This document shows positions 1 through 9,999 of a stretch of DNA of 64,000 nt, one piece after another. A program made the position numbers and the translations under genes. A model generated the notes under the pieces. The model was not told the DNA's origin and did no database searches. It worked only from the letters and a program-made list of their open reading frames with translations. The number at the start of each line of letters is the position of its first letter. Position 1 is the stretch's first letter. The stretch covers positions 578,488,665 through 578,552,664 of the forward strand of contig NC_056749.1 of assembly GCF_019279795.1 (NCBI RefSeq), given 5' to 3'. This DNA is from Protopterus annectens. Taxonomy: Eukaryota > Chordata > Ceratodontiformes > Protopteridae.

Positions 1-264
1 TCTATGTGCTTCTGTTGGCTAGTATGTGACCATCATAAAGCTCAGAGGCCCTGGGTCAGTAAGCTATTGGCTGTCCAGTTGCTGAGCCTGGTTTGCCTGG
101 AATAATTCTGTTGTTTGAAACCTGGATGTAAATCCAATCAACCTGCTAAAAATGAAATAAGGAGTGTTACACCGAATATAGGTTTAGTGACAGTATGCAG
201 CTTGGAGGCAGATGACATGATGATAAGGAAGAGACTGTACATCCTGTGCATCTAGTAGACAAGA

Positions 265-489
265 ATGGAAAGACACCATGGTGCAACAAAGCCTCCTGGC
301 GTGGGATTCAGAGTCTACTACTCATGCAGATTACAGACTAGAAATGGTGTGGGAGTTGTGGTGAGAGTGGGTCTTCTGAAGACAGTGAGGGATGTCATTA
401 GATTCAGTGATAGACTCATGGCAATCACACTCCAGTGTAAAGAAAGGGCAGTATTTATAATCGGCACCTATATCCTACAGCAGAGTTGA
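265..489 (+). pseudogene. RTE-like APE endonuclease remnant
   Basis: This 74-codon open stretch corresponds to the first half of an apurinic-like endonuclease domain. It contains the sequence RNGVGVVVR followed by SDRLMAITLQ, a beta-strand pair characteristic of RTE-type endonucleases. The catalytic GDFN-like motif follows downstream at 574-604 in another segment and is interrupted by a TAG. It is a fragment of the element spanning 190-2975 and has no independent start. Confidence 0.6.
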
Positions 490-1559
490 GATGGCAAGGA
501 AAATAATGCATTCAGGCAGCAGCTGCAGGGCCTAATAGATAAAGTAGGACAATATGATTTGATGTTGATAATGGGAGACTAGAATGCTCACATTGGGAGA
601 GACAAAACAGAATATGAGGACTACTTTGGTCCACATAGGTTGATGAACAGGAAGAAAGAAGGAGAGGTCATAACTAGACTTCTGTTTGGCAAATCTCTTG
701 ATGGAGAGACAGTCACAATATCAAATATAAGAGTGGCCAACGTGCAATTCAGGTAGACTTCCTACTAGTAAGGACAGAGCACTGGGTTAGAATCCGTGAT
801 TGCAAAGTCATCCCCAGTGAAACAATTGGCCCACAGCGTAACCCACTGGTTGCCACAATCAGCAGGAAGCAGTAGCCAGAGAAGGCTCTAAGGTCAATAG
901 AGCCTAAGATGAAGACCTGGAAGTTGACTAGGTGAAAAAATCAAGAGTTCATGGTATTACTCAAGACTCAAGCATCTCAGGAAGAAGAAGAAATAGGTGT
1001 AGTTGAAGAAGAATGGCATCTCAAAACTGCATGTGTGAAGTCTATAGAACAGATATCTAGTCAAACCAAACATGGAAAAAAGGTACACCAGGAATGTTGG
1101 TGGTGGAATGCTGAAGTCCATGAAGTTATTGAAAGAAAGGAGTGTAGGAAAAAGTGGGAAATAGAAGAGGTGGTCCAAGCTAAGAAGAAGAAAGAACAAA
1201 TACTGGCTGGTTAACAAAGAGGCTAAGATAGCACTTGCAGTAGCAAAGAACAAGGTATCTGCAAAGCTTTACCAACTTATGGGAAGTGACTAAACACATG
1301 ACACAAAGAAATTTTATTATGTTGCAAGGCAAAGAAACAAAGATAATGAAGATAGTCATTAGATACCATTCATAAGGGATGCCAGCAACAATCTGTTCAA
1401 CAGTCCTCAGGGCATCAGAGGCAGATGGAAGGAGTATTTCCACCAGCTTCTGAATGAAGAAAACCGATCAGAAGCAGTACTTCCTTATACCTAGTCTATG
1501 ATGAAGGAGAAAGAAGAACCCACTATGGAAGAAGTAAGTACATGATTAAGGAAAATGAA

Positions 1560-2905
1560 TTCAGGGAAAATGTCAGGCTCATGGTAAGAATGGGCAAGAT
1601 GTTATGTGAATTAGAGTAGAAATGGTTCATAATGGTATGGAAAGGAAAGACACAACCCAGATGACTGGAAAACAAGCATTCTGCTGTCAATGTACAGGAT
1701 GAAAGCCAACACTCATAAATGTGAATGTAAAAAGGTATCAAAATCCTGCCACGTTGCATGAAAATGCTGGAGACAGACGTGATTGTCAAACAAATACGAA
1801 AAATAATATAAAGTAATATGGGAGCTAAGCAATTTTGATTGAGATCAGAATGCAGCACAAATGACTTGTTGTTTGCATTGAGATAGTAGAGAAGAATCTG
1901 GAGAAGTGGAAAGATGAAAGATTCAAGTTGGGAAATTCCTAGACCTGAAGAAAGCATATGACAACATCCCATGAAAGCTGATTTTTTTTGTAGTCATACA
2001 ATTGTTCAGAGTCCTAGAACTATTGGTAGAATTAGTGCAGGCCATGTGCAAGGATCCATTGACTCAAGTATGAACAGTGTTCAGGCTCACAGGGGGGCTC
2101 CCAATGGAGTAGGTGTGCATCAGAGTTCAAATCTGAAACCATTGCTGCACATACAGGTGATGGAATACATTAGCAAAGAAGTAAGTGGGGATAGATCAAC
2201 AGAATTGTTGTGTGCAGATGATGTAGCATTGCAAGCAGACTCAACAGAAACTAGCAAAGGATAGGGTGATGGAATGTAAAACTGAAGGCACAGAATGAAA
2301 TGGAGTATAGATAAGACAGTTCTCATGGCAGCAAATGGGGAAATTGGAAGAAGCTGAAAACTGAGACAGAAGGTAAATTAGTAGAACAGGTTGACAGCTT
2401 CAAGTATTGGTTGAGGAGAAGGGAAGTCTGAATGAAGAGATCAAAACTACAGTCATAGGTGCCAACTGGCACAGTGTGTCAGGTGTAGTGGGTGACAGAA
2501 GAATGGCAAAGGAACTGAAAAGTAAGGTGTACAAAACAGTGGTGCAATCAATACTGCTTTATGATATAGAAGCCTGGTCAGTGAAGGCAAAGCAGTTAAG
2601 GAAGCTAGTGGTGATGAAGATGAAGTGCTTGAAATGAGTGGTCGGATACACACTGAGGGACTAATAAAATGATGTCTATGGAGCAGAAGTTAAAGTAGCT
2701 CCAATTACAGAGAAGGTCAAAGACAGATTATGGTGGTTCAGGCACATGTGCAGGAAAGCAGACGATTGGATGAAGAAGATTTGGGAGAGACAGGAAGGAA
2801 GAATAAGGACAGGAGGATGTCCGACCAAGAGATGGATTTGATGAAAGAAAATCTGTGACAGTCAGCAGGAGAGTGGCACTGAACTGAATGAGGTAGTGAC
2901 AATTG
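1560..2905 (+). pseudogene. RTE-like reverse transcriptase remnant
   Basis: Three frame-shifted pieces of one RT domain can be read. The first, around 1556-1980, is very decayed; it ends with LDLKKAYDNIP (about 1940-1972), which is motif A with the catalytic Asp position kept. Open stretch 1971-2264 carries GVHQSS (the GxxQGS motif region) and CADDVAL (the xADD box). Open stretch 2407-2637 carries SGVVGDRRMAKELKSKVYKT, the conserved thumb region of this LINE group, followed by WWFRHM and a GGCPTKRW motif near 2810. Numerous stops show it is dead. Confidence 0.65.
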
Positions 2906-2975
2906 ATGCAATACCCCAACCCCATGTTGAAAACAAATGAGGTAAATGGGGTTGATGATGATGATGAGTGACTTG

Positions 2976-3484
2976 GTTGGGTTTGCCTCTTACAAAAGGT
3001 TCCATGAGTAATTATGTACATGGCCGTGTTTGGGCATTTTTCATATAATTTATGTTTTGCTGAAATGTCTTTTAGTTTTGTTGGTTTTTCAACTGCAGAA
3101 TTGATTGTGTTGTTTTCTGATAGGGCTGTTGAAATGATTATGGTGCTATTTTATGGGATTATCTTCCCCACAATGTCTTAGAATTGCAATATGGTTCTTT
3201 TTATGACATTTCCTACAGTCTTTTTGTCTCTAAGACTTAGCCTTGTGTGACACTCTGCAATACCTAAAATGTAATTAAGTTGCAGATGAGTTGAGATGGC
3301 TTGTTGGCATCACATTTAGGCACATCTTGTTCTAATTCTGTGGTATCCTTGGTAATTATGAGTCATGTATTCCATGAGTACCTTGTTCTAACTTTTTCCA
3401 CTTAGTCTGGTCCATTGAACAAGAGTGTGGTGCATTTATTTTCATAATTCAGTCCTTTAAACTTAGGGTTATAGAAACAAATTT
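2976..3484. other. Unassigned intergenic spacer
   Basis: About 500 bp of AT-rich sequence between the RTE-like tail and the next CR1 fragment. I see no coding signal, repeat unit or RNA gene in it. Confidence 0.5.
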
Positions 3485-4318
3485 TGGGGAAGATGAAATG
3501 CACAGACAATTGCAAGTTTGGGAGCTATTATTAACTCCCCAAGTGATGTTGACATCCAACAGAAAGTCCTCACTGAGACCAACGACTGGTGTCAGAACCA
3601 TGGCCTTAAGCTTGATGCCAAAAAATGTGTCATCATCCCCTTTGGGAAAAACCCAGTTCCCATGAATTACCACATCGATGGTAGTCCACTGAACACAGAA
3701 GGCATTATAAGAGATCTGGGAACACAGGTTGACAGCAACCTCTCTTTTGACCACCACATTGCCACTGTAGTCAGAAAGTCCTTTTATGTGGCACATTTCA
3801 TTACTAAGGGTTTTGCATCCAGGAAGAAAGAGGTCATTGTCTCCCTCTACTCTTCTTTCATTAGGCCAGTCATTGAGTATAATGCCCCATTTGGCATGCA
3901 GCTCACTAAACACCTGCAACAACTGAAGAGGCTGCAAAAATACCTCACAAAGAGGATCCTAGGCCTTAAACATTTGTCCTATATGGACAGAATAAAAAAA
4001 ATCCAACTATTCTCTGTCATATTGCCTATTCAGATGTGATCTCTTCTTGACTTACAAAGCCATGTCTGACCCAGCTCTGTTAGAAATGCTACATCTAAAG
4101 AAATCCCAATCTCTCCACACTACACATTCCAGAGACCTCAACCTCATTACCACAATCAAAAGAATATGCTGGAGGGACAGGTTCATAATCCAGAGACTGC
4201 CCATGCTATGGAATAGACTTCTCATACATGTCAAGCAGACTACCTCACTAGCCCTCTTAAAGAGAAATCTTGATGAGTGGATGGGAAATAGCAAATTTAC
4301 CCCAGGGAACATGTACAG
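3485..4318 (+). mobile_element. 5'-truncated CR1 LINE, RT C-terminal part
   Basis: The fragment begins at the RT catalytic box, read here as KCTDNCK instead of KFADDCK, so the metal-binding Asp pair is damaged. It continues through GAIINSPSDVD, the FGKN segment, RDLGTQVDS, VVRKSFYVAHFITKGF and RPVIEYNAPFGM to the C-terminal NLDEWMGNSKFTPG. Two open pieces (3518-4039 and 4047-4328) are joined by a frameshift near 4036. A one-base insertion lies near 3518. The usual CR1 3' tail is missing: the sequence changes into a Penelope-like element right after the SKFTPG codons. It is clearly the same family as the copy at 8.1-11.9 kb. Confidence 0.85.
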
Positions 4319-5376
4319 TGATCAATGATTTTGTTCATTATCTAGATGTCTCCCTACATGTGACTGAGAATGGGTTTAAATCCAGCATATACAGGAAACC
4401 CACTTTCTCCAATATATTATATTAGATTTACTAGTTCCCATCCATTATATCAAAAAAGAGCATAGTTAAAGGGCAATATGTTCGGGCTTGTCTCATGACT
4501 TCTTATGAAGAGGATTTTTTGGAAATGTGCAACAAGCTCAGGGAAATGTTCCTGCAGAGGGAATACCCTCTAGAATTAATAATGGATATACAAAGGGAAG
4601 TATGTGGCAATAGACAAGGGAAATTTAAACCTGTTTTATGGGCTGGAACAATACAAATAAATGTGCTAACAGGTTTAGAGAAAGATGAAGTAGGTTCCCC
4701 ATATAATAACATTTTCATTACCAATTTTAGTGCTAATGCCCATGTTATAAGAAATATAGTTGAAGGTGAATGGGCTAAATTTAATGAATATACAGATTTA
4801 CCCAACCTAAAAGGGAGGACTATCAAAACGTTTTTTCGGATAGGGTTCAATATAAAAAATCTATTAGAAGGTAATCATTTTCCTTCTATATTTAACAACA
4901 AATCCAAGGAAAAATACAAATGTGGGGCATGCCCACAATGTAAATACATTCTACAACAACAGAAAGTATTTATAACAGCCAGGAAGAAATGGATAGTGGC
5001 TTATAATTATTACAATTACAATTCCCAGGGGCTAGTGTATGTAGCTTTATGCAAAGAGTGTGAAGGATTTTATAAAGGCTAGACCGAGAGAACCCTGAAA
5101 CGTAGGATATATGAACACATGAATGATATCCAGAAGGGTAGTTTTAGAAGTGCCTTATTCAAACACACCCTTTTATGCCCCCAAGCAAAATTCCACTTTT
5201 TTGTGGTAGAAATGGTGTCTAGGGAGCTGAGGGGAGGCCCTTGGGAAACTAGGTTGGAATTTAGAGAGACATACTGGCAAGTGGTATTTGAAGCCAACAA
5301 ATATCCGGGCATGAACGAACACATTTCTATTGCCCCTTTGCTCAAGCTTAGAACAGCGAAGCTAGGCATTAGGTAA
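4319..5376 (+). pseudogene. Penelope-like element (PLE-A): RT C-terminus and GIY-YIG endonuclease
   Basis: The reading starts with DFVHYLDVSL and YRKPTFSN, the part that follows the PLE RT catalytic core. It passes through KGQYVRACL and REYPLELI into an open 195-codon piece (4495-5082). Near its end is a cysteine motif (KCGACPQCKYI), then YVALCKECEGFYKG and, after one in-frame TAG at 5080, TERTLKRRIYEHMNDI. That pattern matches the GIY-YIG nuclease fold found C-terminal in Penelope-like retroelements. The final open part (to 5376) has GGPWETRLEFRETYW, which supplies the conserved Arg and Glu region, and ends GMNEHISIAPLLKL. The element is 5'-truncated at the junction with the CR1 fragment. 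Confidence 0.8.
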
Positions 5377-5950
5377 AAAAAAATAGCCTTGTGTCTACTG
5401 GCTGTATTTCAGGGTTGTTTAAGGTTATTTTATACATTATATTCATATAAATCAATTTAATTGACAATTTATATTTAAACTACTAAAATGAGATGATATT
5501 TATTAGTAATATATCTTTGTATATGGTTTTAAGATTTTTTATTATGAAAGGGATGGTTTTATATTACATTCAGTTATATGACATGTTTCTTTAAATATTA
5601 ATTGATTTGTTCATTCAATTGATTAATTGGAAGGTTATAAAAAGGAAGTGCATGTTTAAAAGTTTTTTCATCTGATGAAGTTTGTTTGAGTGTTACTCTT
5701 ACGAAAACGTGTGGTGATATTTAGCAACGTTAATGTACTATCTGTGAAAACGTGTTTTGGCAGTTTTCTGTATCAAAATCTCATTTTAATTGGAGGTTTC
5801 ATTCCCAGTTTTTTGCTTGTAGGAAACATGTCATGGCCATTTCCTTGCATTCTTTTGGTTACAGCTGTGGTCCGCTGCACATTGCGACTGGTTTTCTGTT
5901 GGTTTTTGTAGCTTTACCAGCCGTACTCCTTTTGGTTTTCAATATGAAAG
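5377..5950 (+). mobile_element. PLE-A 3' untranslated / terminal-repeat region
   Basis: AT-rich sequence follows the PLE-A stop. It includes CTGATGA at 5672-5678 and GAAA at 5703-5706, the same pair of motifs seen at the ends of the other PLEs in this window. The boundary near 5950 is a guess because no second copy of this terminal repeat is present for comparison. Confidence 0.45.
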
Positions 5951-6397
5951 GTTAATACCTGGAGTAGGAAGAGAACCCACAGCCTTCTGCTCTTCCAGCA
6001 CTAAAAATGAGTGTGTTACCTGTTGTGTCACTGATATTATCATAATTTGTATAATCAAAATAGTTCAGTAACCTCCATATGCACATTCTTAATAAAACAT
6101 TAAAACCAACAACATCTCTGGTGTCCAGAATCATGCTATGATAGTCCCTCTCCATAACAGAGGTCCGTCCACAGGCAACCAGCAATTACAGGACAATCAG
6201 TCACACATTGATTTTGTGTAAGGTAATGGAGATAGTCATCTTGGAACTTATTCAGACACAAGAAACTTCCTTCTGCACAATTTAACATAGTAAGAGTTTT
6301 GTCATGGGTAAATTCCATTGACATAGACATACCTTAATGATTTCTCCCACCACCACTCCTTTTGAGTATCTTTTTCTTGGATGTCAAAACTAACACC

Positions 6398-7005
6398 AAC
6401 ATTTTTAATTGCTGGAACCTGTGTTCTGAGAGACTGCTTTCCAGTCTATCTGCAAATATACAGAGCTGAGTATTTTTTTTTTTTTTTTGGTTTTAGAGTA
6501 TGTACTTTTAGTTGTTGCTTAGATCTCTGTCAAAACTGCCCCCCCCCCCCATTTTCTGCAGTGTCTTCAGTTGGTATAACTGTTTTTTACAGCTTGTGTG
6601 TTATCTAACTCAAGGATCACTTGCATAAAATTAAACCTGTTAGTAACAGCCTGCATTTAATTGCTGGAACCTGTTTTCTGAGACACTGCTTTCCAATCTA
6701 TCTGCAAATATACAGAGCTGAGTATATATATTTTTGGTTTTAGAGTTTGTTAATTGTTGCTTAGATCTCTGTTGAAACTGTTGTCTGCCTGTTATGAGAG
6801 ACTGCTTTCCAATCTTTCTGCAAATATACAGAGCTGAGTATAATTTTTTTGGTTTTGGAGTTTGTTAATTGTTGCTTAGATCTCTGTTGAAACTGTTGTC
6901 TCCCTGTTTTGAGAGACTGCTTTCCAATCTATCTGCAAATATACAGAGCTGAGTATATTTTGTTGGTTTTGTACTGTTAGTTGTTGCTTAGATCTCTGTT
7001 TTGTC
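6398..7005 (+). repeat. Four-copy tandem repeat upstream of CR1
   Basis: A unit of about 110-130 bp recurs at about 6398-6545, 6656-6785, 6786-6902 and 6903-7005. Each copy contains GACTGCTTTCCA, then CTGCAAATATACAGAGCTGA, a T-rich run, and TTGTTGCTTAGATCTCTGT. The first and second copies are separated by about 110 bp including a run of C (about 6540-6550). Copies are 85-95% alike by eye. The array lies about 1.1 kb upstream of the best-preserved CR1 ORF1; whether it belongs to that element is unknown. Confidence 0.8.
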
Positions 7006-7393
7006 CTACCCACCCTCCCTATTTTTGGCTTGTAGATTAAATGTGGTGCCTTTTGCAGTTGCCCGCCCCACTGCAGATTTGATCTGGGACACTACCCCGT
7101 CCCATTTCTTTACCACATTCTAACTAATAAACTGTTTCTGCACTTGCTTTTAGTCCTTTTTAATTTAATTGCATTTTTTAAACTGTGTTTGGTCTAATAT
7201 TGCTACATACTCAAGTGTGCTAGCTTGCACTGCATGTGAATTGTTTTTAATACTGTTTTTGCTACTTTTCTGTAAAAAAAAAACTATAAGCCTGTTTCCT
7301 ACCTTTCCTGTAACTAGTGTTCCAGATACAGATTTGCTGTATCCAGGACTGTATGTAAGCTTCTCAGCCCCCCAAGCCTTTCTGTGTTTGAGG

Positions 7394-7472
7394 GAAGCCT
7401 TCTAGCTTATCAGTGGGAGTGGTAAGCTAGAAGGAAGCCTTCTAGCTTATCAGGGGGAGTGGTAAGCAGTAG
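7394..7472. repeat. Tandem duplication, ~39-bp unit
   Basis: The segment with AGCCTTCTAGCTTATCAG and GGGAGTGGTAAGC occurs twice in a row with a period of about 39 bp and only a few differences. Each unit contains a short self-complementary part (CTTCTAGCTTA and TAAGCTAGAAG). Confidence 0.8.
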
Positions 7473-7619
7473 GTAACCTGTCTACCACATAAGGAATGGT
7501 TCTGGCCCAGAAATTGTAGTTATTGGCTGTTTGGGCAATCTCTTCCATCTATCTCAACTTTCTGATTTGAAAGCCTGCATTTGCACTTGTTTCTGTCCTG
7601 TAACTTGTCTAGTGCAGAT

Positions 7620-7771
7620 ACAGATTCTTAGTTTTAGCACTTAAATTGTACTGCAGTGGTGGTGCTGCGGTAGCGTTGTCGCCTCACAGTAAGACACAGA
7701 TTCTTAGTTTTAGCACTTAAATTGTACTGCAGTGGTGGTGCTGCGGTAGCGTTGTCGCCTCACAGTAAGAC
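7620..7771. repeat. Tandem duplication, 76-bp unit
   Basis: Bases 7620-7695 are repeated almost exactly at 7696-7771. The unit starts ACAGATTCTTAGTTTTAGC and ends GCCTCACAGTAAGAC. It contains the 5' part of the SINE annotated at 7655-7965, so the SINE head is present twice. Confidence 0.85.
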
Positions 7772-7965
7772 GTTGTCCTGTTCGATTCTCAGTTAAAGTG
7801 TCTTCTGTGTGGAGACATGCGTGAATGAGCATGCCTTCGTTGAAGGTTGTGCATCAGAGCTGGCAACTCGGCACGTGAAAATCTACTGCCAATCATTAGT
7901 GGACCGGAGTTCCGCTGTGGCGACCCCTAACCGAGAAAAGCCGAAAGACACAACAACAACGTGCT
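7655..7965 (+). mobile_element. tRNA-derived SINE with GACCCC...GCCGAAA tail
   Basis: The head reads like a tRNA: GGTGGTGCTGCGGTAGCG as a degenerate A-box region and GTTCGATTCTC as the B box, which together would form an internal RNA polymerase III promoter. The 3' part contains GCTGTGGCGACCCCTAAC followed by AAGCCGAAAGACAC and an ACA repeat. That tail is widespread in vertebrate SINEs. The central part is diverged. The head is duplicated by the 76-bp tandem repeat at 7620-7771. Confidence 0.65.
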
Positions 7966-8027
7966 CAGCGCTTGTTCAGAACTTGTAAGCACTAAATAAG
8001 CTACTAATTACTATAGCACTCAACCTT

Positions 8028-8144
8028 CCTCATTACCTAGTGGAAAACAGTTTTTGTACTTACTTTTCTCACTTGCTTAGAGAAAAACAGCTCTTGTACT
8101 CTCTTTCCTCACTTATCTAGAGGAAAATAGTTTTTTATTCAGTC
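8028..8144. repeat. Three tandem ~40-bp repeats just upstream of CR1 ORF1
   Basis: Units start at 8028, 8068 and 8107. Each has CTCA-TT/CTT followed by CTAG or TTAG, GAAAA(C/T)AG and a T-rich stretch with TTGTACT. The third unit runs directly into the ATG at 8145 that opens the CR1 ORF1. Confidence 0.7.
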
Positions 8145-9100
8145 ATGTCCAAGGGTCAGCTCCCAGTGTTCTCTCCTGTCTATCTGAGGAATCTGGGCAT
8201 CTTGAGGCAATGTAGAAATTGCCTCATGTACACAGATCAATGCTCTCCTCCTACCACCCAACACTACAACCTGTGAGAGATGCACTTATCTAGCCAAACT
8301 GGAGGTAAAGCTCTCTCCAACCAAGACTGAACTTGACAGTAATGAGGAGAAGGTAAACATTTGCACCACACCACACTCATCACATAGTCTCACTAAATCT
8401 ACACCATCAAACTCCACACATAGAAACACAAAAACATTCACAGAGGATCTCAATAATAATTTGTCTAAGCAACAGAGACCTCCAAAGCAGAAACGCAAGC
8501 AACCTTCATCCCCCAACACAACCCAAATAACACAGAGCCCACAGACTCAGTGTGCCACTCAACCACAGCCAATAAGGCAAAACAACGTACCCAACACACT
8601 AGTCATAGGTGACTCTATAGTCAGGCACACTGATGTCCCACTCACCAGGCTAAACAAGGAGAAGGTAACTGTCAGCTGCCTGTCAGGTGCCAGGATCCGC
8701 CACATAACCCACGCACTCAGGTCACTCTACAACAAGTACAAATATGACTCTGTCATTGTCCATGTTGGTGTGAATGACCTGAGACATACCTCCCTGGACT
8801 ACATGAAAAGAGACATGGAAGAGCTCTCTGATCTTGTAGCCCAGACAGATATGACCCTAGCCCTGAGTAGCATTTTGCCATCGCCCAGAATGATACCGCA
8901 GTACAAGGACAAAATGATTGACTTCAACAATTGGTTAAGTTTCTAGTGTCATTCTAAGGGGATCCAGTATCTGTCTGCTTAGGATGACATGGTCGACAGA
9001 CCATGATGCTTTGCCACAGATTGCCTGCACCTGTAACCCCTGGGATTCCGGATACTGGCTAAGGCTCTTGCTGCCCCTATAGTGCCTTTTTAGGCAAGGT
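8145..9100 (+). pseudogene. CR1-1 ORF1: zinc-binding CxxC pairs plus SGNH esterase-like domain
   Basis: From the ATG at 8145 the product starts MSKGQLPVFSPVYLRNLG and has a CRNC pair. After a frameshift near 8270 a TCERCTYL pair and a short heptad-like LAKLEVKL follow, suggesting a small zinc-binding and coiled region. A basic, Pro/Gln-rich linker (8461-8580) leads into an SGNH fold: VIGDSIVRH (block I Ser), LSGARI (block II), VHVGVNDLR (Gly/Asn block III). The expected C-terminal DGLHLS box is decayed to DCLHL near 9026, after stops at 8944 and 8980. Esterase-like ORF1 domains are known in CR1 and L2 elements. They are thought to help form the RNA-protein particle. Confidence 0.8.
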
Positions 9101-9145
9101 TCAAATAACAAATTCACTACCGTAACAGGAACAGGTAAGCATAAA

Positions 9146-9797
9146 CTGAGGGTAATGCTACTCAATGCTAGAAGTCTAACTCTCAAAATGCACTAACTTG
9201 AGGCACTCCTTAAAATGGAGAACATCGATATCTGTGCAGTGACTGAGACCTGGTTCAAGGCTCCAGAGAGCACCCCTGCACTACCAGGCTATAACTCATA
9301 CCACACTTTTCGGCCATGTAACCTGTGTGTCCATATTCATTAAGTATATCCACACCTCCAGGCTAGTTGCTCAGCATAATGCATCTGAGGTTATCGAAGT
9401 GCAACTAACTCTGGGCAAAACTGCAATCCAAACTGTAGCTTGCTACAGATCCCCAACTATGCCCCAGGATTCCCACTCCCCCTTTCTTGATGCACTGGAA
9501 AATATTAGGGTTCAACCAACCACCCTAATAATGGGCAATTTCAACTACCCCACCATTAACTGGGAAAACTACTCGTGTACCAACTCCTTACCTCAACACT
9601 TTCTGGAATTCATAAACTCCAATGCCCTGGATCAACTTATGCACACCCCCACCAGGGGAAACAATATCCTAAACCTAGTCATTACCAACATGAGTGACCA
9701 GTGTTCCACAACTGAAGTCAACTCCTCATTGGTCCGATCCGACCATAAGCTAATCACTCTTGATATCTGCATCCTGCCCCCACCCCCACCCCATTAA
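9146..9797 (+). pseudogene. CR1-1 APE endonuclease domain
   Basis: The domain opens in one frame with LRVMLLNARSL (9146) and ICAVTETWFKAPEST (around 9230-9270), which keeps the metal-binding Glu. It then shifts frame near 9320-9327. The second half (open 9327-9797) has VACYRSP, GNFNYPTINWENY and VRSDHKLITLD. The Asp of the usual GDFN motif is Asn here, which should damage catalysis, while the terminal SDH is kept. It ends in a proline run coded by a C-rich tract (9775-9792) where the frame is lost. The other copies at 45.4 and 62.6 kb show the normal layout of this region. Confidence 0.85.
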
Positions 9798-9999
9798 GGA
9801 AACCATGGTAAAAAATTTCTCCGAAGCCAACTTCATGCTTCTTAAGACAGAAGTGGTGAACTTCATGACACCCATGCAGATGGACAATACAGTTACAACT
9901 GCTGAATCCTACACAAATATACAATATAAGCACTTACACGAGTGCATGGATCGTGCTATCCCAAACAAAACCAAAACACTATCCTCCAAAAAAAAGTAA
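9760..9999 (+). pseudogene. CR1-1 APE-RT linker segment
   Basis: The 79-codon open stretch overlaps the end of the APE frame and the start of the RT frame. It carries KNFSEANFMLLKTEV and DRAIPNKTKTLSSKKK, typical of the linker between endonuclease and RT in CR1. Frame changes on each side coincide with a C-rich run and an A run (9989-9996), so indels in homopolymers, biological or from sequencing, are the likely cause. Confidence 0.65.

Larger units (their letters stand above)
190..2975 (+). mobile_element. Decayed RTE-like non-LTR retrotransposon
   Basis: A single plus-strand LINE can be followed through many stops and frameshifts. In order: an endonuclease piece with RNGVGVVVR (about 337-366); a GD*NAHIGR motif at 574-604 whose stop replaces the usual Phe; a basic linker with WWWNAEVHEVI (1099-1131); an RT palm remnant with CADDVAL (2211-2231); and a C-terminal region with DRRMAKELKSKVYKTVVQ. 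The 3' end is a short TGA repeat (2952-2967), as is usual for RTE-type LINEs. This order is that of an APE-RT polyprotein that nicks target DNA and primes reverse transcription there. It cannot encode a working protein now. A second 3' end of the same family lies on the minus strand at 51.1 kb. Confidence 0.75.

Noticed and set aside
1523..1972. 149-codon minus-strand ORF, hydrophobic
   Set aside because: Lies opposite the RTE-like RT remnant; the composition reflects the antisense of an A-rich strand.
3449..3937. 162-codon minus-strand ORF
   Set aside because: It is the antisense shadow of the CR1 RT fragment on the plus strand, which has clear family motifs.
5950..6040. Possible minus-strand tRNA-like SINE head (GGGTTCTCTTCC as B box)
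   Set aside because: The A box cannot be placed and there is no tail or second copy, so the match is too weak.
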